DNA of 64,000 nucleotides from NCBI RefSeq assembly GCF_039794105.1, contig NZ_JBDIWA010000005.1:1-64000 (forward strand), in the 5' to 3' direction. Both the position numbers and the translations under genes were made by a program. This document shows positions 7,989-17,160 of this stretch, piece after piece. This stretch comes from Kuenenia sp039794105. GTDB lineage: Bacteria; Planctomycetota; Brocadiia; Brocadiales; Brocadiaceae. Within the stretch, counting starts at the first letter, position 1. Each line of letters begins with the position of its first letter. The notes below the pieces were generated by a model. It was not told where the DNA came from and did no database searches. It saw only the letters and a list, made by a program, of their open reading frames with translations.

Positions 7989-8612
7989 ATGATTACCGTT
8001 GTCGATTATGGAATGGGGAACCTTCGCAGCGTAGAGAAAGGGTTCGAACGGTTTGGTTTTGATGTCAAGGTAAGCGGCAATCCAAACGATATCAAACATA
8101 CTGACAAGCTAGTGCTGCCGGGGGTAGGTGCCTTCAAGGACGCCATAATCGGATTACAGCAGCGGGGGTTAATAGAACCCATCATTGAATTTGTCCGGCG
8201 AGGGAAACCCTTTCTAGGCATATGTCTCGGACTTCAGTTGTTGTTTTCACGAAGTTATGAAGATGGAGAGTACATGGGGCTGGATATCATCCCAGGCAAG
8301 GTGATTCGATTTGATTTTTCCGGCAGACAAACGAATGAAAAATTAAAGATTCCCCACATGGGCTGGAATCAGATTGATATTGTCAGGCAGGATAATCCCC
8401 TCCTGAAAAACGTTCCTTGTAACTCGTACATGTATTTTGTGCACTCGTACTATGTATGCCCGGAAGATAAAAATGTTGTTGCCACGGAAACGGATTACGG
8501 TATGCGATTTACTTCAATGATATGGCACAAAAACATTTTTGCCTCCCAATTTCATCCTGAAAAGAGTCAAAAATACGGACTTGCCATACTTGAAAATTTT
8601 GGGAATTTATAG
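7989..8612 (+). CDS. hisH: Imidazole glycerol phosphate synthase, glutaminase subunit HisH
   Basis: A 207-residue class I glutamine amidotransferase. The start MITVVDYGMGNLRSV at 7989 matches the conserved HisH N-terminus; an in-frame start 36 bases earlier overlaps the previous gene and adds no conserved residues. The nucleophile Cys79 sits in FLGICLGLQ, and His189 and Glu191 in FHPEKS complete the triad. LVLPGVGAF forms the oxyanion strand region. HisH supplies ammonia from glutamine to HisF, which makes imidazole glycerol phosphate and AICAR in histidine biosynthesis. hisA follows 130 bases downstream behind a family C hairpin repeat; hisF is not in the window. Confidence 0.95.
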   Translation: MITVVDYGMGNLRSVEKGFERFGFDVKVSGNPNDIKHTDKLVLPGVGAFKDAIIGLQQRGLIEPIIEFVRRGKPFLGICLGLQLLFSRSYEDGEYMGLDIIPGKVIRFDFSGRQTNEKLKIPHMGWNQIDIVRQDNPLLKNVPCNSYMYFVHSYYVCPEDKNVVATETDYGMRFTSMIWHKNIFASQFHPEKSQKYGLAILENFGNL

Positions 8613-8685
8613 TGTAGGGCGAATCATTTGCCATAAATTGTTATAACTGCGTTCATACCCAAACTGGCAAATGCTTCGCCCCTAC
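8613..8685. repeat. Hairpin repeat family C, copy 3
   Basis: gtagggcgaatcatttgcc pairs with ggcaaatgcttcgcccctac, with the same orientation and centre type as the copy at 5567. It begins directly at the hisH stop codon and separates hisH from hisA. Confidence 0.85.
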
Positions 8686-8742
8686 CTGGCCTGTACGTGT
8701 TTGTTTGAGTTTTTTTAACCTTTAAACATCTTACCTTATCCT

Positions 8743-9474
8743 ATGATTATTTTTCCGGCAATCGATTTAAAAGGCGGGAAATGTGTGCGATTAACCCAGG
8801 GGAAAAAAGACGAAGAAACCGTCTTTTCCGATGACCCTGTCGATATGGCGAAATCGTGGGAAGATCAGGGGGCACAGTATCTGCATGTGGTTGACCTTGA
8901 CGGGGCATTTGATGGGCTTCCGAAAAATCTTTCCATTGTAGAACAAATTGTCAATAACATAAACATTCCCATCGAATTCGGCGGTGGTTTAAGGACCACC
9001 GAATCAGTAAAATCTGTGCTTGGCCTCGGTGCGGAAAGGGTAATAATAGGAACAAAGGCCATCGATTCCCCATCATGGGTTGAAGAGCTTTGTTCCCTGT
9101 TTCCCGGGCGTGTCGCTGTTGGCATTGACGCGAAAAACGGCAAAGTTGCCGTGCAGGGATGGACGTCTCTCAGTGAAAAAACTGCCATAGATTTCGCGAT
9201 AGCGGTGGAAAAGTATTCACCGTGCGCTATTATTTATACTGATATTTCAAGGGACGGGATGCTTCAGGGACCAAACATTGAAAGCCTGAAGGAACTTTTA
9301 TCATCTATAAAAACCCCGGTAATTGCTTCCGGGGGAATATCCTCGCTCAAAGATATTGAAAACCTCTGTCAATTGCCAATAGAAGGTATGATAGTGGGAA
9401 AGGCGCTCTACACGGGACACATCAAATTCTCAGAGGCGAAGCAATTGTGCGATTCGATTTGCCTGAAGAAATAA
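8743..9474 (+). CDS. hisA: Phosphoribosyl-ProFAR isomerase HisA
   Basis: A 243-residue (beta/alpha)8 enzyme catalysing the ProFAR to PRFAR isomerisation, the step before IGP synthase. The N-terminus MIIFPAIDLKGGKCVRL carries the catalytic Asp8. GGGLRT, IIGTKA and the second acidic site in YTDISRDGML are all present, as is the phosphate-binding IASGGIS. Length is typical. The initiator ATG lacks a strong ribosome-binding site; the preceding 50 bases follow a hairpin repeat, so translation may rely on an unstructured AT-rich leader. HisA is preferred over HisF because of the AIDLKGG start and the overall motif pattern. Confidence 0.95.
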   Translation: MIIFPAIDLKGGKCVRLTQGKKDEETVFSDDPVDMAKSWEDQGAQYLHVVDLDGAFDGLPKNLSIVEQIVNNINIPIEFGGGLRTTESVKSVLGLGAERVIIGTKAIDSPSWVEELCSLFPGRVAVGIDAKNGKVAVQGWTSLSEKTAIDFAIAVEKYSPCAIIYTDISRDGMLQGPNIESLKELLSSIKTPVIASGGISSLKDIENLCQLPIEGMIVGKALYTGHIKFSEAKQLCDSICLKK

Positions 9475-9576
9475 TACGCCACTGAACTTCGATTCATCCT
9501 GCAAGCCGGTTGAGGCACGAAACCCAACAGTTCGGTAAATACCGCAAACAGTTTGCTAAAATAATATAAAACAAAA

Positions 9577-10915
9577 ATGCAAGACCTTTTGACAATTAAA
9601 GAAGCCAGTGAATGGGCGACAAACTACCTGAAAAAAAATGTAACGACTTCAAATATTTCTTACTTAATACAATACGGAAGGATTAAAAAGATTGGAGACA
9701 ATGGAACGGTACAGGTTTCCAGACAGGACTTAATAAATTACTACAAATATTTCAATGGCAAACGAGAAATTTCCTGGAAAGACCGGCTAGGTGACGACTT
9801 AAATTGGGCTTTATCATTTGACCAATACAAAGAGGCAGAAACAACCAAACATGTTCACCGGCTTCATCCTTACAAGGGCAAATTCATTCCTCAACTTGTA
9901 GAGTATTTTCTTGACGACCACACCGACAATTTCAAAACAGAGATATATTTTAAAAAAGGTGATATTATTCTGGACCCTTTTTCCGGTAGCGGCACGACAA
10001 TGGTTCAATGTTGCGAACTTGGAATGCATGCAATCGGTATTGATGTTTTCAGCATTCAATGCTCTTATTGCAAATTGTAAAGTAACCAAATACAACTTGA
10101 TTAATGTCCAAACAGAAATTAACCGCATCACAAAAGCATTAAAAGAATTCCTTTTCAATTCACAGACTTTGGAGTTTGAAGAAAAACTGTTACAAGCACT
10201 TTACGAATTCAACAACAAATATTTCCCTATTCCTGAATATAAATACCGTTTACGACAAGGCGAGATTGACGAAGCACAATATGGAGCAGAAAAAGAAAAA
10301 GAGTTTTTGCCTGTTTACAATAAACTTCTTAAACAATACGAGCTGAAACTCCGCCAGGAAAAATCCGACACGTTTCTTGGCAAATGGTATTCTCAACATA
10401 TCCGGGAAGAAATTGAATTCGTATTCAATGAAATTAAGAAAATCAAAAACATTGACACCAAAAAAATTATCAGTGTAATTCTAAGCCGGACAATTCGAAG
10501 TTGCAGAGCAACTACCCATGCGGACCTTGCGACTCTTGTCGAACCAGTGACAGCTACTTATTATTGTGCGAAACACGGCAAAATATGTAAACCACTTTTC
10601 TCCATCTTAAAATGGTGGGAAACATATACTAAGGATACTGTTAAACGCATTGCACAGTTTGACAAATTAAGAACACAAACTTTCCAGGTTTGCCTGACCG
10701 GAGATAGCAAGACTATAAACATAATTGAAGAGTTACAAAAGAAAAATACTGCTTTTGCAGAATTAGCCAGGAAGCAAAAAATCAAAGGTATCTTTTCTTC
10801 ACCTCCTTATGTAGGGCTGATTGATTACCATGAGCAAAGAATCCTGGCCAAAAATAGATTACACCGTACAGATGTCCTATGCCCGGAAAATAGGCTTGGG
10901 AAGCATGGATTATGA
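9577..10915 (+). pseudogene. DNA methyltransferase, frameshifted and truncated
   Basis: Two overlapping frames together encode most of a modification methyltransferase. The first (9577-10080) starts MQDLLTIKEASEW and holds the S-adenosylmethionine-binding motif DPFSGSGTT. Homology then continues one frame over (SAFNALIANCKVTKYN), the shift falling at the TTTT run 10046-10049; removing one T restores GIDVSAFN. The second frame reaches the catalytic SSPPYVGLIDYHEQ and then diverges, ending at 10915 without a C-terminal domain. Motif I before SPPY is the reverse of the beta-class order. With one frameshift and a lost end this is probably inactive. A 3'-terminal remnant of an endonuclease beyond the next R-M pair (13107-13298) may have belonged with it. 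Confidence 0.75.
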
Positions 10916-11081
10916 GCTGGTAAATTGTGAATAGGAAATGTTCCTACATATCCAAATTACAAAAAATGGTCAATAGATTTTAAACGACGAACTTTTTACG
11001 TTGGACTTCATTTCTGTTCAACTCGCAACCTTGACTCTCTTTAAAGAATTAAGAAAAGAAACACGGGTAGGAAACTTTTCA

Positions 11082-11291
11082 ATGAAAACATATAAAGTAG
11101 CTTTAACAAGAACATATTTGGTTTCTATAAAAGCAGAAAATGAAGAACAAGCGAAAAGGCTTTCAGAATTTTATCTTGGAGATTGCCCTGATCGTTCTAA
11201 CATTAAAGATCGGTTAAAAAAGAAATTTATAATTGAAGATATTGAAATGATATATAATGAGGCGGAAGAAGTTTTAGATGTAGAGGACTAG
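11082..11291 (+). CDS. Small protein of unknown function beside R-M genes
   Basis: From the ATG at 11082 (GGTAGGAAAC about 10 bases upstream) this encodes 69 residues: MKTYKVALTRTYLVSI, then an acidic, helix-rich second half ending EEVLDVED. The beta-strand opening (VALTRTYLVSIKAEN) followed by charged helices resembles small single-domain proteins often found near restriction or toxin-antitoxin loci, but I do not recognise the family. The frame is open further upstream to 11001 without homology. It sits 46 bases before the methyltransferase gene on the same strand and has similar AT-rich composition, so it probably travels with that system. Confidence 0.55.
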   Translation: MKTYKVALTRTYLVSIKAENEEQAKRLSEFYLGDCPDRSNIKDRLKKKFIIEDIEMIYNEAEEVLDVED

Positions 11292-11337
11292 ATAGAAGAT
11301 CAATAGTATAATAAAAATTATTATAAAATAAAACTAT

Positions 11338-12183
11338 ATGGCTCGATGTTATATGGGAATAAATGATTTCATTAATAAGATAATATATGGTGATATAAGA
11401 GAGAAATTGCTGCAAATACCCTCTAACAGTGTTGATCTGATAGTTACTTCTCCTCCTTATGCAGATAAAAGGAAGATTATTTACAATACTATTCCAGCAG
11501 AAAAATATGTTGAGTGGTTTATGCCTATAACAGATGAATTGAAAAGAATACTAAATGATAACGGTTCATTTATCTTAAATATTAAAGAAAAAGCTGAAAA
11601 CGGTGAAAGACATACCTATGTATTAGAATTAATCTTAGAAATGAAAAAACAAGGTTGGCTCTGGGTGGAAGAATACATTTGGCATAAAAAAAATTGTTAT
11701 CCTGGAAAATGGCCAAATAGATTTAGAGATGCTTGGGAGCGCTGTCTTCACTTTACGAAGCAAAAAAAATTTAAAATGTTTCAAGAATCAGTAATGATAC
11801 CTATTGGTGATTGGGTAGAAGAAAGGCTAAAAAATTTGAGCGAAAGAGATAAAATGAGGTTTGAGTCAAGATCAAAAAGTGGTTTTGGTAAAAACATTTC
11901 AAATTGGTTAAATCGTGACAAAGTTTATCCCACTAATGTATTACATCTGGCTACAGAATGCTCAAATAAAAATCACAGCGCAACTTTCCCAGTAGCATTA
12001 CCTTGTTGGTTTATAAAGTTGTTTACAGAAGAAGGAGATGTTGTTTTAGACCCATTTATCGGCTCAGGGACTACAGCAATTGCCTGTCTCCAGCTAAACA
12101 GGAAATACATAGGGATTGAAATTAAAGAAGAGTATTATAAATTAGCCATAGAACGAATTAAAAATACGCAATATGAACTATGA
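11338..12183 (+). CDS. Site-specific DNA methyltransferase (beta-class order)
   Basis: A 281-residue methyltransferase with the catalytic motif VTSPPYAD near residue 42 first and the S-adenosylmethionine-binding motif DPFIGSGTT near 240 last, separated by a variable region that should hold the target-recognition part. This is the beta-class order; SPPY is compatible with N4-cytosine or N6-adenine methylation, so the modified base is uncertain. All core motifs look intact. The start may instead be the ATG at 11353 (MGINDFIN). It overlaps the next gene by 11 bases, and the two together make a plausible type II restriction-modification system. The DNA is clearly more AT-rich than the flanking hisA and clpB genes, suggesting acquisition by transfer. 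Confidence 0.85.
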   Translation: MARCYMGINDFINKIIYGDIREKLLQIPSNSVDLIVTSPPYADKRKIIYNTIPAEKYVEWFMPITDELKRILNDNGSFILNIKEKAENGERHTYVLELILEMKKQGWLWVEEYIWHKKNCYPGKWPNRFRDAWERCLHFTKQKKFKMFQESVMIPIGDWVEERLKNLSERDKMRFESRSKSGFGKNISNWLNRDKVYPTNVLHLATECSNKNHSATFPVALPCWFIKLFTEEGDVVLDPFIGSGTTAIACLQLNRKYIGIEIKEEYYKLAIERIKNTQYEL

Positions 12184-13087
12184 TGAAAAAGATTTAATCG
12201 TATATTTGTGTAAGAAGATATCTGGTATTGGAGATAAAACTGCATCCGCCATATCTGTTTATTTAGAAAAGCTATCTAATCTATTCGAAAACATAGAAAA
12301 GCTAAATGATCTACGAAAAGTCAGCGGAAAGAATTTATTAGATCCAAAACAAATTAAAGAATTATCAATCATTTTAACCGAATATTTTCCCCAAAAGATG
12401 TTAGATATAAGATATGCATGGATTTCAGTTTTAATAAGGGATTTTGTTAAAAATAGTATTAGAGAAATTAAAGAAACTACATTGGATACTCTTTTAATAA
12501 ATCCATTCTTAATAAAAGCATTCGGATTTGATGACCATTGTGAGGTTGTAACTTTTTATTTTTATCAGAAAGTCACAAGATCTATTGTTACTTCATGGGG
12601 TTTTATTGTAGAAGGAGTTTTATTATGCAGTGGTGCAGAAAAATCAGATTTAGAAGGTTTTGACATTATGATAACTCGAGAAGAAAAAGAATACCACTTC
12701 CAGGTTAAAAGTAGTCCAAATACTATGAGTATTGAGCAAGTACGGCAATTAAATGCTCATATTCAAAAAATCAAGGATATATCGAAACAGGTTCCAATGT
12801 TAGGAATGACTTATGGAAAACGTGAGCAAATTAATACACAGATACAATCTACATTAATAGGTTATCCTAAATCAGCAATAATTGGTAAAGAGTTCTGGGA
12901 TTTCATAGCAAAGGAAGAAGGATATTGCAAGAAAATCTTGAACTGGATAAACGAAGTTATGAAATTACAACCAACAAATTTTTCTGAAACTTTAGAAGAA
13001 AAAAAATTATCCTTAATAAAAGACTGGGAAAATAGTTGGGGAAAAGGAAAAATATCTATAGACAATGTCTTAAAAAATTATTTATAA
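12173..13087 (+). CDS. Probable type II restriction endonuclease
   Basis: A 304-residue protein whose gene overlaps that of the methyltransferase. The N-terminal part (about 1-75) has a helix-hairpin-helix-like ISGIGDKTASAIS. The central part carries a likely PD-(D/E)xK nuclease core: EGFDIMI with the acidic residue, then after about 10 residues YHFQVKSSP, where Gln replaces the usual Glu/Asp of the ExK pair. It then continues with alternating strands and helices. I think it resembles the PmeII-type endonucleases, but that is from memory. Pairing with the methyltransferase and the shared AT-rich composition are the strongest support for the assignment. Recognition sequence unknown. Confidence 0.7.
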   Translation: MNYDEKDLIVYLCKKISGIGDKTASAISVYLEKLSNLFENIEKLNDLRKVSGKNLLDPKQIKELSIILTEYFPQKMLDIRYAWISVLIRDFVKNSIREIKETTLDTLLINPFLIKAFGFDDHCEVVTFYFYQKVTRSIVTSWGFIVEGVLLCSGAEKSDLEGFDIMITREEKEYHFQVKSSPNTMSIEQVRQLNAHIQKIKDISKQVPMLGMTYGKREQINTQIQSTLIGYPKSAIIGKEFWDFIAKEEGYCKKILNWINEVMKLQPTNFSETLEEKKLSLIKDWENSWGKGKISIDNVLKNYL

Positions 13088-13106
13088 GAAATAACGATGT
13101 CATACC

Positions 13107-13298
13107 TTCTTTACAAATGTCGGTATGATGGACCATCCAAACGACTTTTTTATTGGAGAAGAATACTGGAACTTATTGGGAGGCAACAAGACTTTTCATG
13201 AATTACTTGACGTATTTGATAAAGTGGGTAAAGAATTTAAAGCAAAACTTCAGGAAAAGTTCAAACAAGTTGCAAAAGATAAATTAGATTCCTACTAA
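13107..13298 (+). pseudogene. C-terminal remnant of another restriction endonuclease
   Basis: A short open frame, with a possible ATG at 13125, reads NVGMMDHPNDFFIGEEYWN and then LLGGNKTFHELLDVFDKVGKE, ending at a TAA at 13298. The pattern of GMMD, an acidic FxIGxxFW segment and a terminal ELLxxFxxVGKE helix looks like the C-terminus of TdeIII-type restriction endonucleases. The bulk of such a protein is missing. It is unrelated in sequence to the C-terminus of the neighbouring 304-residue endonuclease, so it marks a second, broken system. Confidence 0.55.
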
Positions 13299-13310
13299 TT
13301 TCATCTGCTT

Positions 13311-13450
13311 GTTCCAAAGCTACTGTTTAGGAACAAGAAACAATTCCTTTCGCCCTTTCAGGGCTAATAACGGTATTCTCCATTTTCAGGGGGCTTCACC
13401 CCCTGCTATACGCTTTCGCCCCTTTGGGGCTATGTTCGGTAATATTCTCC
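13311..13450. repeat. Cluster of hairpins with an internal direct repeat
   Basis: Three elements lie in a row. First is an imperfect palindrome, gttccaaagctactgtttaggaac (13311-13334), related to those at 52631-52716. Then come two direct copies of a unit reading ctttcgccc..gggcta..cggta..attctcc (13347-13381 and 13413-13450). They flank a perfect hairpin, cagggggcttcaccccctg (13387-13405). The cluster follows the R-M island and precedes the clpB stop; none of the hairpins has a convincing T-run on the clpB side. Confidence 0.8.
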
Positions 13451-13499
13451 ATCAGCTACGCTGAATAGTTACACAGTTCAACCTTCCCAGCAAGGCAAA

Positions 13500-16094
13500 T
13501 CATTTATTTGTAAAAACGGCCTTCCCATCCTGCATATCTACCATGATTTCCGAGCCGTCGGGGAATTTACCCCCCAAAATTTCCATAGAAAGCGGGTTTT
13601 CGATGAGCTGCTGGATGGTGCGCTTTAAAGGCCGTGCGCCAAAATGCGGGTCATACCCTTCTTCGATCAATGTCTCTTTTACCCGGTCTGTGACGGTCAG
13701 TTTAAGGTTGTTTCTGGCGAGGCGCTTTCGAAGGTCGTTCAATTGTATGTCGGCAATCTGTTTGATTCGTTCTTTGGAGAGACTGTGAAAGACTATTGTT
13801 TCATCGATGCGGTTTAGGAATTCAGGGCGAAAGGTCTCTTTCAGCGCCTGCTTTACCTCTCTTTTCAGTGCTTCTTCATTTTCAGGGCCGGTTAAATCCT
13901 GTATCCACTGGCTTGCGATGTTTGAGGTCATTACAATGATGGTATTCTTAAAATCAACGGTTCTGCCGTGTCCGTCAGTGAGCCGTCCATCATCAAAAAC
14001 CTGAAGCAAGACGTTAAATACATCCCGGTGTGCCTTTTCAATTTCATCGAATAACACCACGGCATAGGGTCTTCTTCTTATCGCCTCAGTTAGTCTTCCG
14101 CCTTCTTCGTATCCCACATAACCCGGTGGAGCGCCTATAAGCCGTGCAACTGAGTGTTGTTCCATGAATTCAGACATGTCGATACGAACCATTGCCTCTT
14201 CGTTATCAAACAAAAAGGCTGCCAACGCCTTGCAAAGCTCCGTTTTCCCAACGCCGGTAGGGCCAAGAAACAGGAAGGTGCCAATAGGCCGGTTCGGATC
14301 CTGAAGTCCGGCGCGTGCACGCCGGATGCCGTTCGACATGGCGGAAATTGCCTCTTCCTGGCCAACTACCCTCTCTTTCAGCCTTTCTTCCATCTTTAAT
14401 AGTTTTTCCTTTTCACTTTCCAGCATACGTGTTACGGGAATTCCAGTCCATTTGGCGACTACCATGGCAATATCATCCTCCCCCACCTCCTCGCTCAGGA
14501 GGGATTTGGATTTTTGCAGTTCCTGCAATTCAAGGTGCTTTTCCTTTAATTTTTTTTCGCATTCAATAATACGTCCATAGCGTATCTCAGCAACCTTTTC
14601 TAAATTCCCTTCCCTTTGGGCTGCTTGCTCCTCAATGCGCGCCTGGTCTATCTTTGCGTTAATGTCCTGTATTTCCCTGATAACCTTTTTTTCGTTTTCC
14701 CAGTGTGCCCGGAAAGCCCTGGATTCTTCTTTCAGGTCGGATAATTGTCTTTCAATTTTCTCCATGCGTTGTTTAGAAGCTTCGTCTTTTTCTTTTTTTA
14801 AAGCTTCTTTTTCTATTTCCAATTGCAGGATCTTGCGCTCGATCTCATCTAGCTCAACCGGCATGCTGTCGATTTCTATCCTCAATTTTGACGCTGCTTC
14901 ATCGATAAGATCTATTGCCTTGTCCGGTAGAAATCTGTCCGATATATACCGGCTGGAAAGAGTCGCTGCGGCAATAATAGCTGAATCTGTTATGCGCACT
15001 CCGTGATGCACTTCGTATCGTTCTTTTAGTCCGCGCAGGATTGCAATAGTGTCTTCAACGGTAGGTTCTCCCACATATACTTGCTGGAACCGCCGTTCCA
15101 GGGCGGCGTCTTTTTCAATGTGTTTTCTGTATTCATCAAGAGTGGTGGCACCCACGCAACGCAGTTCTCCGCGCGCCAATGCCGGTTTGAGGAGGTTGGA
15201 AGCGTCCATTGCCCCTTCTGCGTCTCCTGCCCCAACCACGGTATGCAATTCATCAATAAAAAGTATTATCTGCCCTTCCTTCTCGCTTATCTCTTTAAGC
15301 ACTGCTTTAAGGCGGTCTTCAAACTCTCCTCGGTATTTCGCGCCGGCGATAAGCGCTCCCATATCGAGCGACATTACCCGTTTGTTTTTTAAGCTTTCGG
15401 GGATATCTCCGTTTACAATGCGCTGGGCAAGCCCTTCGACGATGGCGGTTTTTCCCACGCCTGGCTCGCCGATGAGAACGGGATTATTTTTTGTCCTTCG
15501 TGACAACACCTGTATTACCCTGCGAATTTCGTCATCACGGCCAATAACGGGGTCAAGCTTTCCTCTTTGTGCCAGAGCAACCAGATCTTTGCTGTATCGT
15601 TCAAGGGCACGGTATTTGTCCTCCGGAGTCTGGTCGGTGACTCTCTGGCTGCCCCGGATTTCTTTTAAAGTTTTGAGAATATTTTCCCGGTCAATGCCTG
15701 CCTCGTTTAATATTTTGCCAGCGGAGGTATTTTTTTGCCGTACCAGCGCCAGCAGCATATGTTCGGTGCTTAGGTACTCGTCCTTCAGCTTGCCGGCTTC
15801 TTCCCACGCGAAGTTTATCATATCGCGCAGTTCCGCGCTCACGTATGCCTGCCCCGGCGCTCCTGAACCGCTTATTTGCGGAAGCTTGTTAACGGCCTCC
15901 ATTGTTTTATCAAGAACAATATTTGCATCCACGCCTAATTTTTGCAGGAGAGGAACCACGATGCCCTGCTCCTGCGTCAATAAAACCTCCAATACGTGCG
16001 CAGAAAGGATTTGCTGCTGCCTCTTTGATTCGGCTAATTCCTGGGCTTCCTGTATGGCTTCCTGCGCTTTTATGGTAAACTTATCAAGTCTCAT
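13500..16094 (-). CDS. clpB: ATP-dependent disaggregase ClpB
   Basis: An 864-residue Hsp100 chaperone with the full ClpB plan. The N-terminal Clp repeat domain (about 1-145, MRLDKFTIKAQEAIQEAQ) is followed by the first AAA+ domain with Walker A GEPGVGKT at 209-216 and Walker B LFIDELH. A long coiled-coil middle domain spans about 410-530. The second AAA+ domain has GPTGVGKT, VLFDEIEKAH and sensor GARPLKRTIQ near the end. ClpB extracts and refolds proteins from aggregates together with DnaK. The middle domain distinguishes it from ClpA or ClpC, and there is no ClpP-docking loop motif. I saw no CIRCE operator upstream. Single gene; a heptamer repeat (16195-16343) lies upstream. Confidence 0.97.
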   Translation of the reverse strand: MRLDKFTIKAQEAIQEAQELAESKRQQQILSAHVLEVLLTQEQGIVVPLLQKLGVDANIVLDKTMEAVNKLPQISGSGAPGQAYVSAELRDMINFAWEEAGKLKDEYLSTEHMLLALVRQKNTSAGKILNEAGIDRENILKTLKEIRGSQRVTDQTPEDKYRALERYSKDLVALAQRGKLDPVIGRDDEIRRVIQVLSRRTKNNPVLIGEPGVGKTAIVEGLAQRIVNGDIPESLKNKRVMSLDMGALIAGAKYRGEFEDRLKAVLKEISEKEGQIILFIDELHTVVGAGDAEGAMDASNLLKPALARGELRCVGATTLDEYRKHIEKDAALERRFQQVYVGEPTVEDTIAILRGLKERYEVHHGVRITDSAIIAAATLSSRYISDRFLPDKAIDLIDEAASKLRIEIDSMPVELDEIERKILQLEIEKEALKKEKDEASKQRMEKIERQLSDLKEESRAFRAHWENEKKVIREIQDINAKIDQARIEEQAAQREGNLEKVAEIRYGRIIECEKKLKEKHLELQELQKSKSLLSEEVGEDDIAMVVAKWTGIPVTRMLESEKEKLLKMEERLKERVVGQEEAISAMSNGIRRARAGLQDPNRPIGTFLFLGPTGVGKTELCKALAAFLFDNEEAMVRIDMSEFMEQHSVARLIGAPPGYVGYEEGGRLTEAIRRRPYAVVLFDEIEKAHRDVFNVLLQVFDDGRLTDGHGRTVDFKNTIIVMTSNIASQWIQDLTGPENEEALKREVKQALKETFRPEFLNRIDETIVFHSLSKERIKQIADIQLNDLRKRLARNNLKLTVTDRVKETLIEEGYDPHFGARPLKRTIQQLIENPLSMEILGGKFPDGSEIMVDMQDGKAVFTNK

Positions 16095-16194
16095 AGTCTT
16101 ACTTTCAAAAAATTAATTATTACAGAATGTTATTAAATACGAATTCGTATGGTACAACCCTTCCACCCTAACCCATCCAAGTCAGAATTAAACA

Positions 16195-16343
16195 AGCACG
16201 AGATAAAAAATACGAAATACGAAGCACGAAATACGAAACAAATTCCAAAATACAAAATCCCAATGAAAAAAACCGGGTTTTGAACATTTGAAAATTGAAA
16301 TTTAGAATTTGTTTCGTATTTCGTACTTCGTATTTCGTGCTTC
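16195..16343. repeat. Heptamer inverted repeat, family B copy 1
   Basis: The left arm is built of 7-bp units (atacgaa, atacgaa, gcacgaa, atacgaa) after aacaagcacgagataaaaa. The right arm is the complement (ttcgtat, ttcgtac, ttcgtat, ttcgtgc). The centre is a second imperfect inverted repeat (aaattc ... gaattt). It lies between clpB and dapB. Relatives: 29253, 38784, 43812 and parts of 36510 and 45763. Confidence 0.85.
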
Positions 16344-16374
16344 CAAAAAGGGTTGGGGATGGTGGACAATGCTT

Positions 16375-17160
16375 TTACAACACGTCGGACATGGTGTACA
16401 TACCGGGGTTTTTTTTTGCAATAATCTTTGCCGTATAAACTGCGCCCCGCGCAAACGTATCTCTTGTGTGTGCCTTATGGGTAATCTCTAATCGTTCTCC
16501 AAGCCCGCCAAAAACTACCGTATGGTCGCCAATGACGTCTCCGCTCCTGACTGCGTGTATGCCTATTTGGTTTGAAGGGCGTTCACCGATGATCCCCTGG
16601 CGGCCATAGATAATGTTTTTTTCCTTATCCAGTCCGGTTGCATCGCATATTTTTTCTGCCAGTCTCAGCGCTGTACCGCTAGGGGAATCTTTTTTATGTC
16701 TGTGGTGTGTTTCAATAATTTCAATGTCAAAATCCTTGCCCAGTATTTTTGCCATTTGGGCGGCAACAGAAAACATTACGTTTACCCCCAGGCTCATGTT
16801 TGGTGAAATCAGGCAGGGGATTTTTTTTGATATTTCCAGCAATTTTTCATGATGCAGGGGGGTTAGTCCGGTAGTGCCTGTTACAAACGCAACGTTTTTT
16901 TTCGCGCAGCATTCCGCAATATTGACGGCAGATTCAGGCGATGAAAAATCTATCAGCACATCTGCGGGATTTTCCATTGCAGTTGAAATTTTCAGCCCTG
17001 ATTCTCCAATACCGGCCACCAGCCCGATGTCTTTGCCAATGGACACATGCCCCGGGTGTTCCAGCGCCGCAGTTAAATCAGATTCTTTATCTTCGAGGAT
17101 AAGGGCACAAATCCTTGTTCCCATTCTGCCGCATGCGCCATTTACCGCAATCTTAATCAA
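16375..17160 (-). CDS. dapB: 4-hydroxy-tetrahydrodipicolinate reductase DapB
   Basis: A 261-residue enzyme of the lysine/diaminopimelate pathway that reduces hydroxy-tetrahydrodipicolinate with NAD(P)H. The dinucleotide-binding GACGRMG lies at 8-14, the conserved TGTTGL in the middle, and the substrate-binding signature EIIETHHRHKKDSPSGTAL follows, with the catalytic His pair and Lys. All expected motifs are present and the length is typical. Translation most likely starts at the TTG at 17160, with AAAAGGA about 8 bases upstream. The TTGA overlaps the stop codon of the rhomboid gene, so the two are translationally coupled. No other lysine gene is in the window. Confidence 0.95.
   Translation of the reverse strand: MIKIAVNGACGRMGTRICALILEDKESDLTAALEHPGHVSIGKDIGLVAGIGESGLKISTAMENPADVLIDFSSPESAVNIAECCAKKNVAFVTGTTGLTPLHHEKLLEISKKIPCLISPNMSLGVNVMFSVAAQMAKILGKDFDIEIIETHHRHKKDSPSGTALRLAEKICDATGLDKEKNIIYGRQGIIGERPSNQIGIHAVRSGDVIGDHTVVFGGLGERLEITHKAHTRDTFARGAVYTAKIIAKKNPGMYTMSDVL

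Noticed and set aside
15049..16116. Long plus-strand open frame of 355 codons
   Set aside because: It lies wholly antisense to clpB; the translation is Ser/Arg-rich and without motifs, as usual for shadows of a conserved coding strand.
16095..16194. CIRCE or heat-shock operator before clpB
   Set aside because: No TTAGCACTC-type inverted repeat is present in the upstream 100 bases.
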